A stretch of DNA of 34,525 nucleotides from an uncultured Archangium sp. (GTDB taxonomy: Bacteria; Myxococcota; Myxococcia; Myxococcales; Myxococcaceae): NCBI GenBank assembly GCA_903905455.1, contig CAIVGN010000200.1, positions 1-34,525 of the forward strand, in the 5' to 3' direction. The translations under genes were made by a program, and so were the position numbers. Below are positions 7,718 to 16,600 of this stretch, piece by piece (the first letter of the stretch is position 1; every line of letters begins with the position of its first letter). The notes under the pieces were generated by a model. That model had not been told where the DNA came from. It saw only the letters and a program-made list of their open reading frames with translations, and made no database searches.

Positions 7718-7872
7718 TCAGCGTGCGTCGGGCAGCGCCGCATATGCCGTGGCGAGCGCCGAGGGTGCCGAAGCAGTCAGCCCGCGTCCGGCAGCGCCGC
7801 GTACGCCATGACGAGCGCCGAGGGGGCCGAAGCGGTCAGCCCGCGTCGGGCAGCGCCGCGTAGGCCGTGGCG
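7718..7872. repeat. 59-bp tandem repeat, 2.6 copies, overlapping the 3' end of a gene
   Basis: Copies start at 7718, 7777 and 7836. Each begins with TCA (TGA on the minus strand) and then the sequence that encodes the last residues of the lipoprotein gene ending at 7836 (AYAALPDAG). Copy 3 is the functional end; copies 1 and 2 are downstream duplicates with several substitutions each. The period is exactly 59 bp. Confidence 0.85.
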
Positions 7873-8357
7873 TCGAAGCCGGCGCAGGTGCCGGCGTCGC
7901 CGATCTCGAAGCGGTTGACCACCGGGGCCAGGGTGCTGGCGTTGCTCGTCGGCACCGCGGTGTTGACCCGCGCGTCGATGAAGACGCCCGCGTCGTCGTC
8001 GGTGGGCAGCCCCACCTCGAAGAAGTAGTCGCGAGGCGAGAAGGGCACGCAGGCGGTGACCAGCCAGGCGCCGCCGTCAGGCCGGCTCATCGCGAAGCGC
8101 TGGGCCCCGAAGACGAGCGTGGCCTCGAGCTCGAGGTCCGCGGCCGGGACGGCGAAAGCCACCGCGCAACAGTCGGGGTCGAAGTGGGCGCTGCCGTCGA
8201 GGTCCTTGCTCGGCGCGTCGATGTTCCCCATGGAGGTGGAGGGCGCGGGGTCGATCACCCCCGGCGTGGGTGCGGGGCGGGTGATGAGGTCGGGGGCCGG
8301 CGTCGGCGCGGGCGCGCAGGCGGTGAGGGCCAGCATGAGCAGGGCGAGCTTCTTCAT
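7836..8357 (-). CDS. Small lipoprotein, last gene of the surface operon
   Basis: A 173-residue protein. MKKLALLMLALTAC is a lipoprotein signal with Cys14 as the lipidation site, followed by a Pro/Ala/Thr linker. The mature part has a Cys-Cys pair (DPDCCAVAF), two more cysteines (TACVPF and TCAGF) and a predicted beta-rich core. The pattern VLVFG..FAMSR, WLVTACVPF, YFFEVGL resembles an Ig/CBM48-like fold, but no family is certain. I chose ATG 8357, not a more distal start, because it gives the signal peptide and overlaps the upstream stop by ATGA, implying translational coupling. Its 3' end lies within a 59-bp tandem repeat. Function unknown. Confidence 0.8.
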   Translation of the reverse strand: MKKLALLMLALTACAPAPTPAPDLITRPAPTPGVIDPAPSTSMGNIDAPSKDLDGSAHFDPDCCAVAFAVPAADLELEATLVFGAQRFAMSRPDGGAWLVTACVPFSPRDYFFEVGLPTDDDAGVFIDARVNTAVPTSNASTLAPVVNRFEIGDAGTCAGFDATAYAALPDAG

Positions 8358-10273
8358 CGGAGCACCTCGGCGATCTCGTCCCGCGTCAGCACGCGCGCGA
8401 ACTCGTTGAACAGCGAGGTCCGGTGCTTCCGCTCGAAGAGCGCCTGGGCCTTGAGCGCCTCGCGGACCTGGGGTTGCCGGGCCACCTGGCTCTGCGAGAC
8501 CAGCCGCACGATGTGGCGCCTGGTCATGACCGACTGCTCGGTCTTCAAGTCGATCAGCGCCTGCTCGACCAGCGCCGGGCTCGCGCCCACACCGACGTCG
8601 AGCTGCTGGCGCTGAATGACCGAGTACAGGGCCTTGCGGACGAAGGGGTCCTTCTCGCGGCGCAGCCAATCGATCTCCATCGCGTCGGCGTCGGCGGGCG
8701 GCATGCGGGAGAGCGCCTTCGCGGCGGCCTTTCGGGTGTCGGCGTCGGGCGAGCTCGCGTGGGTGGCCACCAGGGGCAGCGTGGACGGTTCGCCCATGTT
8801 CCCCACCGCGGCCAGCGCGACCTTGCGCGTCTGCGGATCGGCCTCGCTCTGCAGCACGCTCTCCAGCGCCTGGCGCGAGGTGCGCGTCACCTGCGCGTCG
8901 TCGCGCGAGCCGCTCATGGTCGACAGGGCGAGCATCGACTCGCCCGCCAGGAAGCGCCCCTCCTCGGTGCGGCGACCGAGCTGCCGCGTGACGTCGGCGC
9001 GGAACTCCTCGGCGAGCGCGGGGCCCACGTCCTCGCGCACCACCAGCGCGAACATCGAGCGCACCTGGTCCAGGCCGGGGGCCGCGTCGTCTCGCTTGAT
9101 GCCCAGCAGCGCGTCCCGGGCCTCCGGCACGCGCGCCTTGCCCAGCGCGAGGAAGAAGTCGCCGGCCGACGACACGGGCAGGCCACCTGCCTGGTAGCGC
9201 TTGATCGCGGGGCCGATGGCCTCGGGGTGCACCTCGAAGTAGGCCGACAGCTCGGGCCAGGTCGACTGGATGCCCACCCGCTGCTTGCTGCGCTCGGCGA
9301 ACTGGTCCATCGCCTGCTCGGTCGTCAGCGCGCGCACCTTGTCCTGCCGCGCCTTGTCGTACGACGTGAACGGCCGTGACACGAGCTCGTGGCGCCGGCG
9401 GGGGAGCAGGTTTTCCCAGGCGTACTTCGTGACGTCTTGCTCATCGGCGCTGAAGGCGACCTCGTCCGTCGCGAGTCGCACGAAGCTCGTCCGCGAATCC
9501 GACTTCGTCTCGCCGAAGCTGAAGCGCTCCTGCGTCTCGAGGCGCGCGAACCACAGCCCACCGAGCTCGACCACCAGCGAGCCGCGGGTGAGCACGTCGG
9601 TGTCGTCCTCGTTCCAGAGCGCCTGGTAGCGATCCAGCGTGCGGCGCAGGCGCCCGCTGCCTTCCGGAGCGAGGAGCCCCTCGGCCACGCCGTTGCCGTT
9701 CTGCACCTGCACCGGCGTCGCCGCGTCGACCACGCGAAACTGGGCTTCCCAGACCAGGGCCTGCTGGTTGCGCGCGGCCGTTCGAGGGGCCGTGTCCCGT
9801 CGCGCGAACCGGGTCAGGCCACACTGGGCGTCGACCTCGAAGAGGAACGGCGCCGCCATCGGCTGGGTGTCCATCGCCGCCTCGGGCATCGCGGCCAACG
9901 ACGCGAGCCGGCCGACCCACACGGTGGCGTGCTCGTTCGCGTCGACGGCCTGGGCCTGCAGCACCGCGTGCACCGTGAGGTCCATGGAGATGGGGGTGGG
10001 CGACCCCGGCACCCGCTGCGTGGCGGAAGACTCGAGGTCCACCGAGAAGGCCAGGCGCTGCCCCGGGCTGAAGTGACACGGAGCGTCCTTCCGGGCGTCC
10101 GCCGAGGGCTGCGGTGCGGTCCTCGCGTCCTGCGGCGGGGTCACGTCGGTGGCGCTGGCGGGCGCGGGCGGGGCGTCGTCGCGGCCCCAGAGGAGGGAAG
10201 CCCCCACCAGGGCCCCGAGCCCGAGGACCCCGGTCACGCCCAAAGCAGTCTTCGAAAATCGGCTGGAGGTCAT
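8354..10273 (-). CDS. Membrane-anchored HEAT-repeat protein with vitellogenin-like layout
   Basis: A 639-residue protein. Residues 9-30 form one hydrophobic signal-anchor (ALGVTGVLGLGALVGASLLW), followed by a Pro/Ala/Asp linker. Residues about 65-270 look beta-rich, beginning CHFSPGQRLAFSVDL, with later segments PFLFEVDAQCGL and RNQQALVWEAQF. Residues about 310-635 are alpha-helical with HEAT-like repeats (VALAAVGNMGEPSTLPLVA, AAKALSRM, VRKALYSVIQ). A beta module followed by a helical superhelix is the arrangement of the vitellogenin/large lipid transfer protein N-terminus; that comparison is my inference from order and pattern, not a search. It follows the lectin-like gene by 3 bp and overlaps the next gene by ATGA. 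It probably faces the periplasm. Confidence 0.8.
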   Translation of the reverse strand: MTSSRFSKTALGVTGVLGLGALVGASLLWGRDDAPPAPASATDVTPPQDARTAPQPSADARKDAPCHFSPGQRLAFSVDLESSATQRVPGSPTPISMDLTVHAVLQAQAVDANEHATVWVGRLASLAAMPEAAMDTQPMAAPFLFEVDAQCGLTRFARRDTAPRTAARNQQALVWEAQFRVVDAATPVQVQNGNGVAEGLLAPEGSGRLRRTLDRYQALWNEDDTDVLTRGSLVVELGGLWFARLETQERFSFGETKSDSRTSFVRLATDEVAFSADEQDVTKYAWENLLPRRRHELVSRPFTSYDKARQDKVRALTTEQAMDQFAERSKQRVGIQSTWPELSAYFEVHPEAIGPAIKRYQAGGLPVSSAGDFFLALGKARVPEARDALLGIKRDDAAPGLDQVRSMFALVVREDVGPALAEEFRADVTRQLGRRTEEGRFLAGESMLALSTMSGSRDDAQVTRTSRQALESVLQSEADPQTRKVALAAVGNMGEPSTLPLVATHASSPDADTRKAAAKALSRMPPADADAMEIDWLRREKDPFVRKALYSVIQRQQLDVGVGASPALVEQALIDLKTEQSVMTRRHIVRLVSQSQVARQPQVREALKAQALFERKHRTSLFNEFARVLTRDEIAEVLR

Positions 10274-10276
10274 GAG

Positions 10277-13200
10277 TCAGTCCTTCTGGAAAGCATGTTC
10301 CCACTTCGTGAGGGTGCCCTCGCCGACCTTGAACCCCTCGTATTCCAGCAGGGTGTACGAGATGTCGAAGAAGGGGAGCACCAGCTTGATCTCGAGCGCA
10401 CCCGTCAGGAGCGACACGCTCCAGTCGACCCGCAGCTCGAGCTTGCTCTTCACGCGGGAACGGCCCGTGTTGTCCTTGAGCGTCGTGTGTTGGTAGGCGA
10501 TGAGCGGCTTGATGCTCGCCTCGAGCAGGTTGACGGAGCCCTCGAGGCAGATGCCGAAGTCGGACGACGGGGTGCAGAAGCCCACGCTGAAGCCGGCCGA
10601 GAAGCCCGCGTTGATGGTGATGCTGGCCTTGTGGGACACGCCGCTGGTCACCAACTGCCGGTTGCAGACCGACTTGAAGGAGTCGCTCATCTTCTGCAGG
10701 GCGAAGTTGTTGCCGCGCATGGTGACGGCGCTGTCCACCGGCGTGTGGATGGCGGCCGTGGTGGCGGTCACCGCGGCGCCGCCGAGCGTGGTCGTGGTGC
10801 TCGGGTTCACGAAGGCGCCGAAGCCGGTGGCCTTCCCGAAGGTGGCCGCGTCGGACAGCCAGCGCATGAACTGCTTGTGCTCGGGACCGCAGGCCGTCGA
10901 GTTCCAGGAGGTCGCGCAGTTCGAGTTCTCTTTGTACTCGTTGCCGATCTGCCCGCCGACCCAGATCTCCTCGGTGGCGGCGATGGCGGCGTGCATCGCG
11001 CTGAACTGGGTATCGTCGCGGGGCTCGAGGAGCGTGCCGCCCATGAAGTAGCAGGTGTCGCGCGCCTGGCGGAACGGCATCGCGGGCAGCGCGAGGTTCG
11101 CGTCGGGGCACGTCTCGGAGGAGATGCCACCGCCGGCCGGCTGCACCGCGCAGCTCGACTGCACGCGCGGGTTGAACTCGTGCTCGAGCTCGACGCCCAC
11201 CCCGGCGCCGGCGCCCAGGCCGAACACCAGGTCGCCCTGGATGGGGCCGAAGCGCAGCGGCACCTTGAACTCGAACTGCACGCTGAGCCCGCTGACGCCG
11301 ACGGTGACGCGGCCCGACTCGATGTCGAAGAAGGGCCCCGGCTTGGGGAAGAGCGCGGCGATGGCGCCGTAGTTGGGGCTGATGGTGAGGGTCGTCTTCA
11401 CCGCGCCGATGGAGCCGTCCTTCACCGCCTCGAGCACGTTGAAGCCCAGCAGGTTGAAGCTGGTGGAGAACGTGTCGGTGGTGTCGGTCTCGTCCTCTTC
11501 GTTCTCGATGAGGATCACCGTCTTCTTCGCGGGGTTGTCGCTGCCCCCCAGGCCGTTGCTCACCATGGTGGTGCAGTGGGAGCCCACGCACATGCGGTCG
11601 GTGTCGGCATCGAAGGTGGCCGAGAGCCGGTCCTCGCCGCTGGTGGTGGGCTCGAGCTCGGTGACGTTGCCGTCGCCGACCTCGACCTCGGGGATGGGGG
11701 TGACGACGTTCTCACCGCGGAAGGCGAACACCGCGCTGCGGGCGCAGCCGTTGGACGCGATCCTGAGCGGGGGGGCGTCCGTCGGGGAGCGCAGGAAGTC
11801 GTTCTGCAACGCCTGGGTCTCGAGGTTGAACATGCGCAGCTTGTTGGTGGGGCACACCTGCAGCACGTAGTTGCGGGTTCCACCGGGGACCAGGGGGTAC
11901 GTGGGGTGGGTGAAGAGGGCGGTGCGCACCGCGGCGGTGATGGGCACGTGCAGGTCGGTGGTGGTGCCGCTCTCGTTCATCACTCCGCTCACCAGGACGT
12001 TGAGCTTCGCGCCGGGGAGGCCGATGACGCCGCTCTCGTCCACGGCGACCTCGCCGTTGGCGTCCTTCACCGAGGTGTCGGGCACGGGGACCAGGCCCGT
12101 CCTGGGCCGTGGGACCAGGCCACCGCTGTAGGCATCGAGGGACAGGGACATGCGGCCGAAGACCTCGTCGGTCCAGCGGTACCTGCCCACCTCGAGCATC
12201 AGCTTGGCCCACGCGGGCTGACCCGGGCCCGACAGGGCGAGCGTCAGGTCTGCGGCGATCTCCCCCCTGGGCCGACCGGCCTTGTTCACGAGGTACTCGA
12301 GGTCGCGCACGTTGACCTGGCGCACGCCGATGAGGGTGTCAGGGCCGGCGTTGATGCTCACGGCCATCTCGGTCCGGTCCCTGTTCTGGTTGGCGGGGAT
12401 GGTGCCCGAGTGGATCACCTTCAGCGGGTTCTGGGAGTAGTAGTCGAAGGCCCGGTGCACCTTGGTGGCGTGGTTGAAGAAGAGGTCGAGCGGGCGGGTG
12501 TTGCAGGTGCTGTCGATGCTGGTGCCCTGGACCTCGAGAATGGCCTTGTCATCGAGGTCGTAGGAGGCGCGCAGCGTGGTGGGCACCTGCTCGGGGAAGC
12601 CCGCCTCGCCCAGGGTGGCGAGATCGTAGCCCGCGGCCGCCCAGCCGGCTCGAATGGCGTTCTTCAGGGGATCGAGGTCACGGCACGACTGGGGGATGCG
12701 GTACTCCTCGACGAAGTCGATGCGCTTCTTTCCGCCGGCGTCCACGGGCGTGTACTTGCCCAGGTCGATGGTGCCGACGAGGCAGCGGAAGATGTCGAGC
12801 GGGGGGCCGTCTTTGGGCGCGGGCACGCGACTGCTCATCCACAACGTCACGTTCTGCTTGAGCGGCCCGGTCGAGGTGACGGAGCCCTTGAACTGGTAGA
12901 GCTGCGCGTCATCGAAGCGCAGGCCGGGCGTGGCCCCGGGGACATAGGCGGAGCCAGCGAGCGTCTCCGGGGGGTGCAGCGGCCGGGTGACCTCGTTGAG
13001 GCGCAGCTCCACGCCCTCGAGCTTCTCGACCTGCTTCACGTAGTCGGGCGCGCAGTCGAGCAGGCGATCGCGCCGGGTGTGGCCGTAGCAGTTCTCAGGG
13101 ACGCAGGCGGTGTGCACCTCTTCTTCGGTGGGCAGGCACTCGATGGGCTGCGGCACCCACCGCTCCTGGTACCCGACCTTCACGACGTCTGGTTTGAAGG

Positions 13201-13666
13201 AGCAGGTGTACTCGAAGCGGATCGTGTACCCGCTGTAGGCCTCCTCCGCATATGCCTTGCAGTACGTGCCGACGTTCTCGACGCGGCAGCTGGTCTTGCC
13301 GTCACAGCGCTCGGCCATCAGCGAGGTGATGGGCACGCCGCCGTCGTGATTGGTAATCACCCCGTCCTGGGTTCGGCCCTGGGGCCACGAGATGGTCGCG
13401 AAGGTGTTTTGGGTGCGGCCCCAGAGGCAGTTCGCCGAAGTCACCTTCATCAGGTTCTTCTTGTCGGGCGTGGTGCTCACGTAGCCGTTCTCGGTGCCAA
13501 TCTGAGACACGGCCTGCGCGGTGCGTGGGTTCACCTTGGGGATGTAGGTGAACGGGACCTTGCCCCCGGGGCAGCTCGTCGCGTCGAGGGCCGACTGGCT
13601 CTTCGAGTCGACCGGGGCCTGACAGGCGGCCAGGGCGAAGCACAACAGCGTCACTGACTTCTTCAT
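10277..13666 (-). CDS. Large lipoprotein with SUEL-like and C-type lectin-like domains
   Basis: A 1129-residue protein. MKKSVTLLCFALAAC is a lipoprotein signal. Residues about 75-157 resemble a galactose-binding SUEL-type lectin: CLWGR, ERCDGKTSCRVENVG and IRFEYTC give the Cys and Gly spacing. Residues about 865-955 resemble a C-type lectin-like domain: ARDTCYFMGGTLLEP, EEIWVGGQIGN, then two cysteines and FMRWL. Between them is a long beta-rich region of unknown family. The C-terminus (about 1050-1125) is beta-rich with alternating hydrophobics (LEIKLVLPFFDISYTLLEY). ATG 13666 was chosen because it gives the lipobox and an ATGA overlap with the upstream gene. Likely on the outer membrane or exported; the ligand is unknown. 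Confidence 0.82.
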   Translation of the reverse strand: MKKSVTLLCFALAACQAPVDSKSQSALDATSCPGGKVPFTYIPKVNPRTAQAVSQIGTENGYVSTTPDKKNLMKVTSANCLWGRTQNTFATISWPQGRTQDGVITNHDGGVPITSLMAERCDGKTSCRVENVGTYCKAYAEEAYSGYTIRFEYTCSFKPDVVKVGYQERWVPQPIECLPTEEEVHTACVPENCYGHTRRDRLLDCAPDYVKQVEKLEGVELRLNEVTRPLHPPETLAGSAYVPGATPGLRFDDAQLYQFKGSVTSTGPLKQNVTLWMSSRVPAPKDGPPLDIFRCLVGTIDLGKYTPVDAGGKKRIDFVEEYRIPQSCRDLDPLKNAIRAGWAAAGYDLATLGEAGFPEQVPTTLRASYDLDDKAILEVQGTSIDSTCNTRPLDLFFNHATKVHRAFDYYSQNPLKVIHSGTIPANQNRDRTEMAVSINAGPDTLIGVRQVNVRDLEYLVNKAGRPRGEIAADLTLALSGPGQPAWAKLMLEVGRYRWTDEVFGRMSLSLDAYSGGLVPRPRTGLVPVPDTSVKDANGEVAVDESGVIGLPGAKLNVLVSGVMNESGTTTDLHVPITAAVRTALFTHPTYPLVPGGTRNYVLQVCPTNKLRMFNLETQALQNDFLRSPTDAPPLRIASNGCARSAVFAFRGENVVTPIPEVEVGDGNVTELEPTTSGEDRLSATFDADTDRMCVGSHCTTMVSNGLGGSDNPAKKTVILIENEEDETDTTDTFSTSFNLLGFNVLEAVKDGSIGAVKTTLTISPNYGAIAALFPKPGPFFDIESGRVTVGVSGLSVQFEFKVPLRFGPIQGDLVFGLGAGAGVGVELEHEFNPRVQSSCAVQPAGGGISSETCPDANLALPAMPFRQARDTCYFMGGTLLEPRDDTQFSAMHAAIAATEEIWVGGQIGNEYKENSNCATSWNSTACGPEHKQFMRWLSDAATFGKATGFGAFVNPSTTTTLGGAAVTATTAAIHTPVDSAVTMRGNNFALQKMSDSFKSVCNRQLVTSGVSHKASITINAGFSAGFSVGFCTPSSDFGICLEGSVNLLEASIKPLIAYQHTTLKDNTGRSRVKSKLELRVDWSVSLLTGALEIKLVLPFFDISYTLLEYEGFKVGEGTLTKWEHAFQKD

Positions 13667-16600
13667 GGCAAGCACCTCAGGACGACGCACCCATTGCCAG
13701 ACGTACCCACACCCACCGCTTTGCCAGCCTGCGAGCAGGTCGCGACGTCCTGGAAGTCGTGGAGCGCGGTGCCCCCCGGGTTTCCGCTGACGTCTCCCAC
13801 CTCGGCGGCCAGGCCCGAGGGCACGGCGCCGAAGGTGCCGCCGGCGCCCGGAGCGCCATTGACGCCGGCCAGGCCGCCGTCGAAGCCGGCGCCGCCTCCG
13901 CCGGAGGTCGAGAACTGCGGGGCGGATTCACCGGCCGACGTCGAGTTTCCACCGGCGCCGGCGCCACCCGCGGGATCGGCCGGCTGCGTGGTGCCGCCAC
14001 CGCCTCCCCCGGGCACGCTCGAGGCCCACACGAGGACGTCGTTGGCCTCGGTGTACTTGAGGCTGGTGAGGCCGCCGCCGCTCCCGCCGCTGGAGGCGTT
14101 GAACATGCCGTCGCCGCCGCCGCCGTTGGCCGCGGTGCCCACCCAGGAGCCGATGCCGACGCCGGGCGTGGTCGAGGTGGCCGTGTCGCCCGCGGCGCCC
14201 ACCCAGACCACGAACTTCTGGCCCGCGGTGACGTTGAGCACACCGCCGACGAAGCCGCCGGCGCCGCCCGCATTGGCGAGCCCGGGGCCCATGAAGACCT
14301 GCTGCGCGCCCGGACCGCCAGCGGCGCCCCAGGCCGAAACGTGGAGCTGGGGGCAGCTCGCGGGCACGGTGAAGGTGCCGGAGGGCGTCACGCCGTCGGC
14401 CGTGGGCGTGCGGGCGAGGAACCGGCCGGCGCCGCAGTGGCCCGAGTTGCCGGTGCAGTTGCCGGAGTTGTCACCGCAGTAGCAGTCGCTGGAGGTGCAG
14501 TCGGAGTCGAGGGTGCACGCCGGGCCAGAGCCCGCGTCGACGGTGCCGGCATCGGGTGGCCCTGCGTCGGGGGGCCCCGCGTCGATTCCGGCGTCGACGC
14601 CCGCGTCGGTCCCGGCATCGGTGCCGGCGTCAGGCGGCTCGAGTCGCTCGCAGGTGCAGGTCATGGAGGCGACGACCTCGGTCGCCATGGGCATCGGCCC
14701 GGCGTTGGCGCCGACCAGGACGCACTCGGAGCGGTAGCGGGACGGCGCGGGCATCTGGAGCGCCGCGATGCGGGTCTGGTCGATGGTGTTGTATTGGTAG
14801 CGCGTCTGCACGACGGTCGCGGCGCTCACCGAGAAGGCATACGCCGACCCTCCGTCGTAGGTCTGGCCGGGCACGAACTCGAGGCCTTCCCAGACGCCGT
14901 TGGTCTGGTTGGGCCGCGAGGACGAGTCGAGGAGGCCGATGGTGGGGTTCCAGCCCACCAGGGTCCGGACGGCGGGATTGGTGGAGCTGACGGTGACGGT
15001 GGGGAGCGTCCAGTCGAGGATCTGTTCCCACACCCGGACCCCGGCATCTCGGGGGGTCACCTCGCGGTCCCCGCCCGCGCAGGCCCCGAGGGCCTTGTAC
15101 TTCACGTCGAACTTCCGCGCGGTGCACCGCACGGTGTTGGTCTGTGCCGTGGGCGTGCCCGTGGGGGTGTAGGTCCAGTCTCCCGAGCCGCCGGTGTCGA
15201 AGGTGCACGTGTAGTTGTCGCTCGACGGGTTCCTGAAGACGAAGCGGCCCACCGCTTCGAACTGCCAGGTGGGCGACGTCGCGAACGCGGTGCCCCGGTA
15301 CACGGGGCTCGCCTCGTCGTCCGTGGCGTAGATGGCCGAGGCCCCGTAGCCGCCGAGGCCGACGTAGTTGAGGGTGTGGAGCTTTTGGGCGCTGCAGGTG
15401 AGCCCCGCGTCGGCGCCCACGCACTTGAGGCCGGTCTGGCAGCGGTTGGGCGACGCGCAGCTTCCCCCGACAGGGCAGTCGCAGTAGCCGCCGCAGTCGG
15501 TGCTCGTCTCCCGGGTGTTGAGGCGTCCGTCCCGACAGCTCTGATCGGCGCAGGCCCCCTGAAAGCAGTCGCCCGCGTTCGCGTAGCCCGGCGCGGCGCA
15601 GTCGTTGCTGGCGCCGCAGCGTTTGGGGATGGCGCAGCGGCCGTCCCCGAACTTCTCGTCCTGCAGGTTGCAGAAGCCGCCGCAGTCGACGTCGGTCTCC
15701 ATGGGGTCCTTCTTGCCGTTCTTGCACGTCGCGTAGTTGACGCTGGTGCTGACCTCGGTCGCGCCGGTCATGGTGTTGATGGTGAAGGCCGCGTCGTTGC
15801 CGCCGGAGGTGGTGCCCTGGGCGACGGTGGTCGAGGAGACGCCTTCGGAGGTGGTGGTGGTGGTGATGACCGCCACGTGCGTGGTGCCGGTGGTGACGTC
15901 GGCGGTGACCTTGACGTTGTTGGGGTCCGACGCGTCGATGGTGACGCCGTTGGTCTTGGCGTCGACGGTCACCGTCACCGTGGTCTGGCTGCCGTCGGCG
16001 TTCTTGGTGGTGGTGCTGATGGTGGTGCCCCCGTCGCCGATGGAGTTGAAGCTGACCGTCTTCGCCGTGGGGTCGACGGTGATGGCCCCGGCGCCGCTCG
16101 AGCCCTCGACCTTGGCCGACACCGTGGGGCTCGTGGCGTACACCGCGCCCGCGTCGGCGCTCACCGAGATGGTCATGGGCGCGGAGCCTTTGATCATCAC
16201 GTTGGTGATTCCCGAGGGAGCCTTGCAGAAGCAGTCCGAGGCGCCGGGAAGCAGCGTGCCGCCCGCCTCGACCAGCTGGCCGTCCTTGAAGCCCACCAGC
16301 GTGCCGTCGCCTTCACCCTGCACGAGCAAGGTGCCGTTGGCGGCAGACACGGTGAAGCCCTCCACGAAGGGCGGCGTGAGCTGGCCCAGGCGCGGCGTGA
16401 CCGGGGAGAAGTAGAGGAGATTCCCGTTCTGCGTGGTGCCTTCGTACAGGCGCGGGAACTCGGGGTTGGGCGAACCCTCGTAGCGCCACGAGTTGTCGCG
16501 CACGTTGAGTTCGATGCGCCGCTCCTCGGCGGGGAAGTTGCTGTCGTAGATGCGAAGGAAGTACTGCCCGGGCTCGGTGCCCTTGAAGTACCCGAAGGGC

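Noticed and set aside
9389-13657. Very long plus-strand open frame (about 1420 codons) opposite the surface operon
   Set aside because: Its product is rich in Arg, Gly, His and Val without domain patterns, as expected for the antisense of high-GC genes. The minus-strand proteins have signal peptides and recognisable domains.
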